NCBI GenBank assembly: GCA_015039315.1
Contig: WIDE01000010.1
Location: 21,231-85,230, forward strand
Source of the DNA: Clavulina sp. PMI_390
Taxonomy: Eukaryota; Basidiomycota; Agaricomycetes; Cantharellales; Hydnaceae
Length of the DNA: 64,000 nucleotides
Direction: 5' to 3'
In this document: positions 48,377 through 59,046 of the stretch, one piece after another
Numbering within the stretch: position 1 is the first letter of the stretch
Layout: every line of letters starts with the position of its first letter
The notes under the pieces: generated by a model
What the model saw: only the letters and a program-made list of their open reading frames with translations
Told to the model about the DNA's origin: nothing
Database searches by the model: none
Position numbers and translations under genes: made by a program

Positions 48377-48894
48377 GACAGTTCGTGAACGTTATCGTCA
48401 ACACACGCAGTAAGACACTCCGACGCCGTTTAACGTGGGCTGCTCAAACTCAAGAAGGGGGGGAGATGATGGAGCTGTCTGAGTTTTGCTCACGGCGACC
48501 TACATAATATTCTAGAAGCGAGCCCATAGACTGCGAGAGTTCATTATACCCCACAGTCACGCGAACCAAAGTCAGTTGACGTCACTCCTCCGATGGGAAA
48601 TTTCCTATTTGGGACAAAGTTCCCACAAAGCCAACGGCAACCAGTTGAACCGAGTGAATACGCCTATAGAGAAATCATTGAAAAATAATGACGCGAGCGG
48701 AGTATAAGCAATTATTGCCCGTATCGAGCGGCACAGATTAACCGAGTTGATTTATTGAAAATCAGTTCGCTCTTAGGAAGCTCCCAGCTGTCTAGACGAC
48801 CGACTCGGGAGCACTGCAGTATCGTACATGTCCTGTAACTCATCTACAGCGGAACTAAAAACAAAAAGGGTTACTCATAGGTTCACAAAAATGA
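48377..48894. other. intergenic, trehalase A / F-box A
   Basis: Promoter of trehalase A and 3' flank of F-box A. The trehalase-proximal part resembles the matching interval at 54.46-54.6 kb (both contain TATTCTAGAAGC and TTATACCCCA), so the promoter was part of the duplicated unit. Confidence 0.6.
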
Positions 48895-50737
48895 TCACCC
48901 TATCAGCCGTCGTCCTGAGATGATTTTTTGTCGTGGCCGACGAGGGAGAGTGGCCCCCGGCAGCTCCGACGAAAACGCTTTCAGAGCCCAAGACACCTCG
49001 CCGCCAAAGAAAGCTCGCAAATGCTTTATAGCTTTCTGGGTCTCCCGAACCTCTGTAACCACAGGATTATTCTCCAAGGTGCATCCTGAATTCGCTCTTT
49101 CACATTGGGTGCACTTCTGGCCCGATCTGGAGAAGACATCGCAACGTTTCTGGAAGAACAATGGGAGAAAAGACAGTCAGTTGGACCACCTCTCGTCTGC
49201 ATTAATTCATTCTTCAATTCACCTGCCGTTTTCTACACTGGTCGCAGTGAAGCTTCTTGCGGAGTTCGTCTGGTATTTCAGTTGGTTCCTGACAAACAAG
49301 CCAGTCAGGTGGCTCCGGAAAGCGGTCAGAAAGGTCCTCCAAGGGCCAGTAACGAGCCCTGGATTCCTCGATAGATATCTTGTTGAGAAGTGGAAGAAAT
49401 AACTCGGCACTGGGATTGGTGCTTGTTCTAGTTGCCGATGTCGTCTCCATCGGCCTCTGCTCAGCAAAAATTTGGCAAACACGGTCGAGAAGTTTCCCGT
49501 GGCCGGCTGTGTCATATAAGCGCAGGCGATCGACCTGCTTAAGCGCTTGAAGTATTTTCCGAATAACGTGGTGGTCAATCGAAGTGCCGGAAAATGTAGC
49601 ATCGTGTATAGGCATCTCCGCTAGCAGGCTTAGCAGTTTGGCAAATATCGGGGTTGTCTCTCTCGCAAAGAACTCGGTTGCTATGGTTGATGATACATTG
49701 TATAATAAGGCTGGGCCTGTTAGGAAGGTCACAGAGCGGAGGGAAGGAGTGAAAATGTCATGCCAAATGGCGGGGCTATTTGTTGTAGCACGCTCAACAA
49801 AAGGTAAATGGATCTTGGTTTCGCGGGGTGGATCACCAAGCTTTATAGGCCCTAGCTTAATAACAAACTCCCTGAGAGAAGGGAGCTGTGCAAGTGTGTC
49901 ACAGACACTGGGCCAGAACTGGCCAGAAACATTCAGCTCAATGAGGGATAACAGAGGCCACGGGACATCAATACTCTTGGGAAGATACGTCCAATGGTCG
50001 TAAAATCTCAGCGTTCGGAGGGGGGTCCACTGTGATGAAACATCCCATGTAGTGTCCCAGATGAGGGGTTCATGAACTTGCTCATAGATTTCAAGCACCA
50101 ACTCGGTAAGAAGCCCGAACCTCCGCTTCTCTGAAAGTCTAGGAAGCTCAATTGAGCCACTAGTTTCCCCAAATTGGAGTGATACTGTTCGACACCGCTC
50201 TAGATGAGGGTCAAGGAGATCGTTCATGACTCTCCAGCCCTCCTCGATCGATATTCGCTCATCATCCGCGAGCGAATCAAGATCTATCCACGAGCGAGGG
50301 ATGAAGACATGGATCGGGGATTGTTTTGATCGTTCCAGGAAGCAACGCACTCGGTCGATGTCATTTGCAGTGACTTGGATTGGGAGTTCGGGAGTAGCCC
50401 TTCGCCGTAATTTAGGGGGATCGAAGAGTTTGACATAGATATTAGCCCAAAACGGCCCATGTTTTATGGCTATATCGCGCCAATACGAGGAGATGGAGGT
50501 GATAGTGATGAGGGACGTGGCGACTACTGGGGGCGAATCTTTGGCAGTGAGGAGAAACTCCTCAATCACGGCCAGTATCAATTCGCTCGGAAGGATATCA
50601 ATGATTGAATGCATGGTAGAAGGAGCGTCGCTTAATTCGAGGCTAGGTGTCTGGGCGCTGTTAGCTTGCTCACGCCGTGTCTCAAAGGTAGGTGGTGTTC
50701 GGGGCATGGCATGAAGAAGTTTTGAGAAGAATATCAA
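48895..50737 (-). CDS. F-box protein with C-terminal Zn2Cys6 cluster, copy A
   Basis: Two exons, 49223-50737 and 48895-49149, separated by a 73-bp intron (GTGAAT to TTCCAG). The F-box begins IIDILPSELILAVIEEFLL, with SYWRDIAIKHGPFWANIYV after it. The conserved start is probably Met42 at 50614 (548 residues); an upstream Met gives 589. A middle region of leucine-rich, degenerate repeats ends DRFPEPPDWLVCQEP. Then comes CDQC at the end of exon 1 and KRCDVFSRSGQKCTQC plus a last Cys in exon 2. Joined, the spacing is C-x2-C-x6-C-x9-C-x2-C-x6-C, a canonical GAL4-type zinc cluster, followed by a helix (VVTEVRETQKAIKHLRAFFG) like a dimerisation coil. F-box proteins normally recruit substrates to SCF ligase; the added cluster suggests DNA or chromatin contact. 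The C-terminal 28 residues are unique to this copy. Confidence 0.8.
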
Positions 50738-51160
50738 CCAAGTATGATTTGACTTTTATGTGCCAGATGACGCGGTCTAGGCGTTTGGGTTTACTGATGT
50801 TGGAGGTAAGAGATATGTGAACGGACAGCTGGCGTGTTACCGTCACAACTTGGGCTACATCCTATTCTGATACTGGGCGTCTGTCTAACGAGCTCGACCC
50901 TCCCTGTCTACCAGGTAGAGTGAGAAATCGATTTCAGTATGTTGGGAAAGATAGGTAAGTACAGGAAAAGGCTTGGCGATTAATAAACTCGACGATAATC
51001 AATATTATATGGCAATGGTTCTAGAGAGTCTTCCCTCTTTCTTCACCCTATTCAAATCGTCTTATTTATTCAGGTAAAGGCAAGAAACTGTTGAGTGCAA
51101 CACCAAACATCAACACAAGCTTCGCGCTGGTAAACTCGCTTCTCCCCACCATCACTCCAA
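50738..51160. other. intergenic, F-box A / trehalase B
   Basis: Promoter of F-box A and 3' flank of trehalase B. Nothing else seen. Confidence 0.45.
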
Positions 51161-54100
51161 TCATTCAATCGATTGCGCTGATATCCGGCCATGATGACCA
51201 AGATTTGATTTCCTTCTATGCCTTCTGATCAGCGCCCGGTGGTAGGCGGCAAATTCGATAGCAGCGTCCGTTGAGGTCGTGCTACTGGCATTGACCCCGA
51301 GACAGCTAGGAGTGGCAAGAACGGAACCAAAGCGGGCAGCAATCCACAGCGCAATTCCATTGGTCCATCCAAAGCCTGATTGAACTGTTTAGCGCGTTGT
51401 ATAGGATAACAAACGCCGTCAGAATGATGTATACTCATGTGGAGCCAGAAAAATCCAGCATAGCATGAACATACCAGTATATTCGCCCCCACTGCCCGCA
51501 ATGTCAACATCAAACATGCTTTCCTTTTCGAAGATATTCCCAGTGTTGTTGAGGGAGTGTGTCAGGTTGAGCACACTATCAGGAAGACGAGGGAGGAGGC
51601 CAGGTAGTGAGCCACCCGTGGCATACCTAAGCGCAGTCGGAAAGTTCAATATAGCTGCAAGAATTTCGAACCAAGTGATCAGAACTCACCACGAGCAAAA
51701 CACTGCGCTCATATATCGATTTGCCACTTCCCTCGCGAGCACCACGTTCCATGCCTCCCCAGCCACAGAATCGCCCCCATTAACTAATGACGTCCCATTT
51801 AATGAATCAATCTCATTAATGTCGGCCCTCGAGTCAGTACGAGGGGCATTTCCGCCCAAAAGGAGAGGTTGAGGGGGAAGCGAGGACTCATTTAAGCCTA
51901 GCTGACTGCCGGGGACGAGAGAGAACGAGGAGACCTCGGATGAAAGGGTGGGGAGCGCGACTGCGGTCAAGTTGTCTGGGAGATTCTGGAGAGCTTCGAT
52001 GATGATGAATTGATGGGGAGGCCATGCGCTGGGGATCCCGTTCGTTAGCATCGTTTTACAGGGGGAAGACAATAATCGGTCGAGTTGGTCACTTACTTGG
52101 GGGCATCCCACTGCAGTCCAGTCTGAACAAAACTCCCAGGGAATGTCCCATTATACCTCGCCAGCACCATCCGAACCGCGGAGAACGCGGCAAGTGCGTT
52201 GGTCGAGTCCTTCGCAACCTCAAGGGGCACAATCCCGCTCCAGTAAGGATAGAAGCCTGCAGGGGAGAACCACGAGCTGCGCGCATTTGCTGTGATGTTA
52301 AAATCGTAGAAATATAGCTTCTTCGAATCCCAAAAGATGTCGAGGATGGCTGATTTGAGAGTTTCTGCGGATTGGGTATGGTATGCTGCACGTTGGAGAT
52401 AATATGTGGCATTTCCGGTCGGGGCATTATCTAGACCTTGCGAGAGGGGAGTAGTGGCCGTCTGAGCTGCCTGGGTATAGAGCTCAGCTAGCAACACGCG
52501 ATACTTGTCTACAGATATCGATTAGAAGATGTGTCGATAGGACCATACAAGGTTGAGTGAACTCACATAGAATACTGTTAAGGTCAACAGGGATGGTCTC
52601 ACGAACTTGCAAAGTACGGAGGATTGGGTATTGGTTGGAAGAATTTCCTCCAACGTATGGATTTGAGGAGAAGCTTCATAGGATGGATCACCATCAGCAA
52701 GATTCATCGGGAAGTTTAGGGGAATAGTTCTCACCGAGCAGTGAAATCATAACCGCTCTCCGCTCCACTGGCGAGCTCCGCGTACAGGTCTGCCTTCTGC
52801 TCTTCTGTGTAAGGAACAGAGATGTCAGGTCCGTTCGTAGTCAGATAATCCTCGAAGAACCCCTGAAGCCTAGAGATCAGCTAGATGCGAAGGAAAACGT
52901 ATACCATGATACTGACTTCAGGGCGAGGGGCTGTGTTGACAACGGCGTAACGGGCAAGCTCCCAAGTGTTGTTGCTGTATGGGGAAGTGATATTTACAGT
53001 CCGGTTATTGTACCACCAATTGAGCTCGACCTAGCGCGAAAATGAGCTTTGTCATATATAAAGAAGAAAGACCTAGTTAGCTCACCTCCGCAAGTGGGAG
53101 TGCTCGATTGAGAATTGACAGGTCATTGGTGGCATTGACATAGGTATAGAGCATCTAAAACAGGATTAAGGCCCCAAAGACGCAATATTAGGGTTGAGAG
53201 CCTACCTTCATGAAGAGAGGTGGCCCAGATCGATTAAGGTAGTAGGTTCTGCCACCGTTGGGAATAAATCCATAGCGCTCAAGCTCGTCCATGAAATTCT
53301 GCAAGGACGAGTTCGCCAGATCATACAACTCGGATTGGATGAGACCCTGAGGTATGGAAGAAGGTTGAGTTTCGTCGTGGCTATGATGCCAGGGTGTATC
53401 GCACCAAGTACCTCAATGATCCAGTATGAGTCCCAATAGTACTGCTCTCGGAAACGGCCACCAGGTATCACGAAAGTATGATTCAGGGGGATCAATGTAC
53501 TTTCGCATTTGATGCCATCGCACAGGCTGGCCGTTTTGGTATCGCGAACGAGGTCGGCCCAGTAGGAGTGTACGATCTTCGCCCATCCTAGAATCACGGG
53601 ACTGGCAATTGTCGTCGTGTTGGGCTGGAGGAACGCAGGCAGGGTATTCGATGGGAGTGTTCCAGCCTCCAGCTCTAGACCTTCACTTTGCTAGAGGTAA
53701 GTTAAAACCAAGTGTAGTAGGATAGTGTTATAAGCGAGGCTTCGAAACGAAGGAGGAGAGCACTCACGAAGTTCATTTCGACGAACGTTTTGAGCGAGCC
53801 ATATGTCACTGTTGAATAATCAGAGACCACCGAGGTGTTGTAGAGCGCGTAGAATTCCTCTAGAGTGGCGTTTGGAGACCCAATGGTAGGTTTGTCCACG
53901 AAGGTTTTAGCATCGCCGTACAGCTGGGCGACGTTGATGGTTTGGAGAAGCTAGATGGCTCTGGTGAATGATTCCCTCTGGAGGTAAAATGCCAACAGGT
54001 GGTCAAACTTACGGGTCCATTGCAGAATATCTCGGAAGAACACCACGACTGTCTATGGAGAAGTGGCGTTCAAGCTAGAGAACGGGTGGGCCACCAAACC

Positions 54101-54438
54101 AACGAAACTCACACTGTTGCCAATGGAGATTGTGGACGTAAAGTCGCCTTAAGGATATCTGCTGGGCCTTGTGCTGAAGTTGAGACAGCCGCAGGGTCCG
54201 TGATTGTTGAAGTCTCCGAGCTCGCAGTCGAAGAAACTGTCGTGCTGGTCGTGAGACCCGCCGTGACAGCAGCCGTCACCGAGTTTGCTCGCGGCTCCAG
54301 CTGCCAGTGGGCGCCTGCCGCTGACCAGGCGTGCCGAAGCGCAAGGGCACCAACGATACCAAAAGCGACTTGGGCAAAACTACTCCGGAGAGTCCGTCGC
54401 GCTGTTGTTGACGCGCGAGGTAGGGGCTCGGATGCCAT
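51161..54438 (-). CDS. secreted or membrane-anchored trehalase, GH37, copy B
   Basis: Paralogue of trehalase A with the same exon plan and signatures: PGGRFREQYYWDSYW, QWDAPNAWPP, AESGYDFTARF, GSGGEYTVQSGFGWTNGI. The N-terminus is different: a basic start (SEPLPRASTTARRTLRSS) precedes the hydrophobic segment FAQVAFGIVGALAL, so it may be a signal anchor rather than a cleaved peptide. The start is taken at 54438 (MASEPL); a Met 21 bp upstream at 54459 is also open. The C-terminus is shorter than in copy A, ending HHGRISAQSIE, and lacks the long basic tail. Catalytic blocks are intact, so it should be active. Same order as in the first unit: an F-box gene sits upstream on the same strand. Confidence 0.85.
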
Positions 54439-54873
54439 TTTCTGTAGGCCAAGGTTCACAGGGGGAGGTGGGGTTGGGGCTTAGGTTGGCTCACAGCAAC
54501 CTAAATATTATTCTAGAAGCCACGCACGAGGTGCTTTGTTATACCCCATATCTGGGTCGACGTCGCTCCTGATGGGAAACGTCCTATTCAGCCACCTGGG
54601 TCCACGAGCCGGCGGGGTCGGGAACATTCGGCATGGTACGAAGGGACAAATTAAGCTAGTAACACCACAAAAAAACAACGTATTCAAACCGAACGGCATA
54701 AAATAACCGGGTTTATTGATTTGCTCTCTGCGGACCGACTTCCACCGTCTGTGTCAAGTGCCGCCACGACAGTGCTTGCACATGCAACTCATCCGCAGCT
54801 AAAAACGATCAAAAGCGGACAGATAACAGTACTCCGGCCGACAGAACGTAATGTTAAGCAGTGTTAATTAACG
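54439..54873. other. intergenic, trehalase B / F-box B
   Basis: Promoter of trehalase B; partly similar to 48377-48600. No gene seen. Confidence 0.5.
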
Positions 54874-56519
54874 TCATCCGAGAACCCAAGTTACCTGGAG
54901 CCCTAAAGCTCGTAAGCGCCTCATGGCCTCCTGAGTCTCGCGAACCTCCATAACCGCGGAATCTGTCTCAAAATTGCATTCCAAATTAGTGCTCTCGCAT
55001 CGAGTGCATTTGCCGCCCAGCTTGGAGAAGACATCGCAATAGGCTGGGGTCTTGAGAAATAAGAAGAGATAACAGTGTTTTGAGCTAGGCGTCCCAATAA
55101 GTGTAATTGATTTTGGAACCGAGAAATTACCCTATTTTCTTTGCATTGGTCACAACCCTTCACTTTCCTTCGTAGTTCTTGAGATGATGCCGTTGGCTCC
55201 TGATGGATAGTCCAATCGGGTGGTCCCGGCAAGCGCTCGGGAAACTCGTCAAAGAGCCAGTGGCGGGCTCGTAGTTCCTCGATGGCTATGCCGCTAAGGA
55301 GCGGAAGAAACAAGTCGGTATCCAAGTTGATATTCGGCTCCGAAACGTTTGATCTCTGCTCAAGGGCTTGACAAATACGATTGAGTAGCTTCCCGTGCTG
55401 GTACGTTTCATAGAAACGCAGGCTGGCAGTACGGTTAAATGCTTGAAGCATCAAGAAAATAACATTGTCGTCGGTCAATCGACCGGAGAACGTAACATCC
55501 CTCGTAGGCATCTCTGCAAGCAATCGCAGCAGCCTGGCCTGTTCACCCTTGACCGCATTCCTAGCAATCAAGCGAGGTGGGGTCCACAATAGGTTGTACA
55601 TGAAGGATGCGCTATAGTGAAAGGTGGCATGTCGGATGGATGGGGTGTCAAGATCATGCCAAATCGCGGGGTTATTCGTGGTAACACATTCGACAAGGGG
55701 CAGCAATATCCGCGGTTCATGAGGCGGATCCGCAAAAGAAAAACCCCCTATGCTGATGCGCAGTTCCTTGAGAGAAGGGAGTTGGGAAATTGTGTCACAT
55801 ATACGGGGCCAAAAATCTCCAGCAACATGTAGCTCAAGGAGGGACAAAAGAGGCCATGAGACGTCAATGCTTCTAGGAATATATGTCCATACATCCGAAA
55901 ACCTCAAGGTTCGGAGTGGAGTCCATTGCGGAGAAAGATTCCATGTGGTATCCCATGCAGGGGACACATTTTGAGGTTGCGGAGAGTCGCGATTATCAAT
56001 AACTAGCTCCTGCAGAAGCGGGAACCTCCAATGCTCCAAAAGTTTAGGCAGCTCAAACGCGCCCTCGGCTCCACTAAAGTGGACAGATATTGCATAGCAT
56101 CGCTCCATATGAGGATTGAGAAGGTCCTTTATAATCAACCAACCCTGTTCAATTTCCAATCGTTTGTCCTCGGGAAGTAGTTCGAGGCTTTTCCACGAAC
56201 GAGGGATGAAGATATGGATAGGAGACTGCTTCGATCGTTCCAGAAAGCAGCGTACTCTGTCGATGTCGTTTGCAAGGAGCTGGATGGGGAGTTTGGGGTA
56301 GCCACGCTGCCACGACATGGGGTTTCCAAAGAGATTGACATAGATATTGGCCCAAAAGGGACCATGTTCGACGGCAATGTTGCGCCAACGAGAGGAGATA
56401 GAGGCTATGGTATTAAGAGAAGTGACGATCGCATGCGCCGAATCTCCAGCACAAGCGAGTACATACTTAGCCACAAGCAAGAGAAGCTCACTGGGGAGCA
56501 TATGGATGAGTGCTTGCAT
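54874..56519 (-). CDS. F-box protein with C-terminal Zn2Cys6-like cluster, copy B
   Basis: Two exons, 55131-56519 and 54874-55050, with an 80-bp intron; 521 residues. Starts MQALIHMLPSELLLLVAKYV (F-box), then SSRWRNIAVEHGPFWANIYV, a shared FLERSKQSPIHIFIPRSW block and leucine-rich segments. Exon 1 ends GCDQCKENR and exon 2 begins TPAYCDVFSKLGGKCTRC, ending with a sixth Cys in NLEC. The spacing between the second and third Cys is eight, not the canonical six, so zinc-cluster geometry may be altered or the splice site may shift. The tail helix reads VMEVRETQEAMRRLRALGLQ. Exon 1 continues open past the donor for about 70 residues, so an unspliced or retained-intron form would lack the cluster. 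Confidence 0.78.
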
Positions 56520-56844
56520 GGTTGGACCTGCGTTACTTTGCGTCCAAATTGCCTCCTCTGGTCCTCTGGAGAAGCGGATAGTGGTGGGGAGAAAACTCAG
56601 TTAGAGTGTATCTGAGATTTTTTTTGGACTTTATGTATCAAAATAGATGATAGACTTCGGGCTGTTTGGGCCACTGATGTTGGGGGGAAGAGATACGTGG
56701 ACGACAGATAGCTCAGCTTCGGTGTTACAGTCACGGAGAAGTATTTCTAGATTTGTCACCCGAACTCAACTTACTCCCAACATAAGATAGAAATTGCGTA
56801 TGATGATGAAAACAGGGTTATAGCCTCCACAATATTGACCGAAA
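56520..56844. other. intergenic, F-box B / F-box C
   Basis: Promoter of F-box B, no gene seen. Confidence 0.45.
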
Positions 56845-58500
56845 TCACTTGAGAAACCAAGTCACCTCGAGACCTAAAGCCTGAAGGCGAGCTCTGGCTT
56901 TCTCAGTCTCACGAGCCTCCATGACCGCGGTGTTTGTGTCGAATGAACAATTGCGTGCTCGTTTCGTGCATGCAGTACAGTTTCTACCTAAATTTGATGA
57001 AGCGTCGCAGCGGAGCTTGAAAAACACACAAAGAAAAACGGTTAAGGCCCACACCGAGAAGGGACCAATAAAGAGTGGACACACCATCGAAGGCCGGCAT
57101 TGGTCGCAGAATATCCTTCTTTTCGGACTTTCGGCTGTTGTTGGCCTTCGCTCTCGATAGACGAATGAGTGCGGAGGTTCCGGCCATATATTAGGAAAGT
57201 CTGTAAAAATCAGATAGCGAGTTTGTGATTCTTCTATGCATATCTTCCTGAGGAGCGGAAGTTTCAAAGTTTCACTGCTAGATGTTTGAAATGCGTCGAT
57301 ATTTGTGATGGATTGGGATTCCGGCGCGCTCGCCGTGGATCTCTGCTCGAGTGCGCGAGAAAGAGTGTTAAGCAACCTGCCGTGCCCATACGACTCATGG
57401 AAATGCAGATTTTTGACACGGGGAAAGCGTTCTAACATGCGAAAGACAACATTATCGTCCATAGAGCGGGCAGAAAATGTAACGCTGCGCAAAGGCATCT
57501 CTGTGAGCGACTGCAGCAGCCTGGTAATCGCCGGGTCATTTTCAATGCTATTGGTCGACTGAGGGGAAATATAGAACTGGAGAGAGGTAAAAGTGACACA
57601 GTGAAGGGATGGGGTGCAGATGTCATGCCAGATAGCAAGGTTGCTAGTCGTAACATGTTTAACGAAGGGTAAATGGATTCGTGGTTGGCGGAGAGTAGGA
57701 GGGATGGCATCCATACTCGGAGTGATGCAAAGACTGATACGGAGCTCCCGGAAAGAAGGAAGTTGTGTGAGCGTCTCGCAGACATTGGGCCAGAACTGCC
57801 CATCGACTTCTAGCTCGATGCGTTCCAACATAGGCCACGAGGCATCGATGGCTCTTGGAAGATATCTCCGCGGATCTGAGAACTTCAGGCTTCGGAGGGG
57901 GGTACACTGTGGTGAAAGGCCCCATAGGTTCTCCCAGCTCGTCAGATTATTCTGCAGCATCCTGGGATCGCAGTTCTCCATCGTCAACTCCTGTAGAAGA
58001 GGAAACTTCCAGGGCTCCAAAAGCTGCGCAATCTCAGGTGCGCCTCCAATCCCTCTGAAGCTCACAAATATCGAGAGACAGCGCTCCATGTGGGGATCAA
58101 GGAGGCTGTTCACGAGTTCCCAGTCTGCCTCGACCGCCAGTCGATCATCTTCGGAAAGTAGACTTAGGTTTGTCCACGAGCGAGGGATGAAGATACGAAT
58201 CGGAGCCTGTTTTGACCGTTCCAAAAAACAACGCACTCTGTCAGTGTCAGTTGCGATGAGTCGAGTCGGGAGTTTGGGGTTATTTCGTCGCCATGATTTC
58301 GGGGGCCTAGAGAGCTTGATGTATATATTGGCCCAGAAAGGGCCATGTTGAACAACCACCTTGCGCCAATGGGAGCAGATGGAGGTGATAGTGGTGAGTG
58401 AGGTGACGATCGCACGCCGCGAATCTCCAGCGGCGATGATAAGATTTTCAACCACGAGAAGTATTAGTTCGTTTGGAAGCACAGAGATCAATGCGCGCAT
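56845..58500 (-). CDS. F-box protein with C-terminal Zn2Cys6 cluster, copy C
   Basis: Reads through as one frame of 551 codons, but a 69-bp in-frame intron (57016-57084, GTGTGT to TTCAAG) must be removed to give the cluster; spliced length 528. The N-terminus is MRALISVLPNELILLVVENL (F-box), followed by SHWRKVVVQHGPFWANIYIK and the shared FLERSKQAPIRIFIPRSW block. After splicing CDQCRPSMLRCDASSNLGRN joins CTACTKRARNC: C-x2-C-x6-C-x9-C-x2-C-x6-C, fully canonical. The tail helix is VMEAREKA-like (AVMEARETEKARARLQALGL) and ends EVTWFLK. The unspliced in-frame insert is hydrophobic (FSVWALTVFLCVFF), so intron retention would create a membrane-like segment and break the cluster. Confidence 0.8.
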   Translation of the reverse strand: MRALISVLPNELILLVVENLIIAAGDSRRAIVTSLTTITSICSHWRKVVVQHGPFWANIYIKLSRPPKSWRRNNPKLPTRLIATDTDRVRCFLERSKQAPIRIFIPRSWTNLSLLSEDDRLAVEADWELVNSLLDPHMERCLSIFVSFRGIGGAPEIAQLLEPWKFPLLQELTMENCDPRMLQNNLTSWENLWGLSPQCTPLRSLKFSDPRRYLPRAIDASWPMLERIELEVDGQFWPNVCETLTQLPSFRELRISLCITPSMDAIPPTLRQPRIHLPFVKHVTTSNLAIWHDICTPSLHCVTFTSLQFYISPQSTNSIENDPAITRLLQSLTEMPLRSVTFSARSMDDNVVFRMLERFPRVKNLHFHESYGHGRLLNTLSRALEQRSTASAPESQSITNIDAFQTSSSETLKLPLLRKICIEESQTRYLIFTDFPNIWPEPPHSFVYRERRPTTAESPKRRIFCDQCRPSMVCPLFIGPFSVWALTVFLCVFFKLRCDASSNLGRNCTACTKRARNCSFDTNTAVMEARETEKARARLQALGLEVTWFLK

Positions 58501-59046
58501 CTTGGCAAAAAGAGTTATTCAGTCCAACTGTACAAATCTTGCGGTGGAGAGCTGAGTAGTGCTTTGGATATAGAAGAGATCCGAAGATATCAGCTGTTCA
58601 TATTTTCCCTTTATTGAGCACATACACTTCGGGCTGCACACTTTGCCTATGTTGGCGAGACGGTACAGCCTCAAGCTGGCGCTACAGTCACAGCTTGAAC
58701 ACTGTCACACGAGCCCACCATCACGCATGGAAATCGTGTACCGCCATTGGATTTACGGAGAGGGAATGGTGGCTGGGCCATGTGCCGGGTCGCGAACAAG
58801 CTGCCCCGCATTATTAGCATTATTAGCCGTATTGGTCTCATGACATGAGCAAGAAGTGATTCATTCGGATCGCACCAGAAAGAATATCCTAGTTCAATGA
58901 TTGTTACATTATTCAGTACTGGGGACTAGCCAAAAATTGCCCAATTCTGCCATTCTAGTACCGCTGCTGTGGGCCTATTGTAATTGCGATAGAAAGTATC
59001 ATCAGCCTGGTGCTCACAGGTTGTACCATGAGAGCACCAATCAACG
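58501..59046. other. intergenic, F-box C / F-box D
   Basis: Promoter of F-box C and 3' flank of F-box D. No gene seen. Confidence 0.45.
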
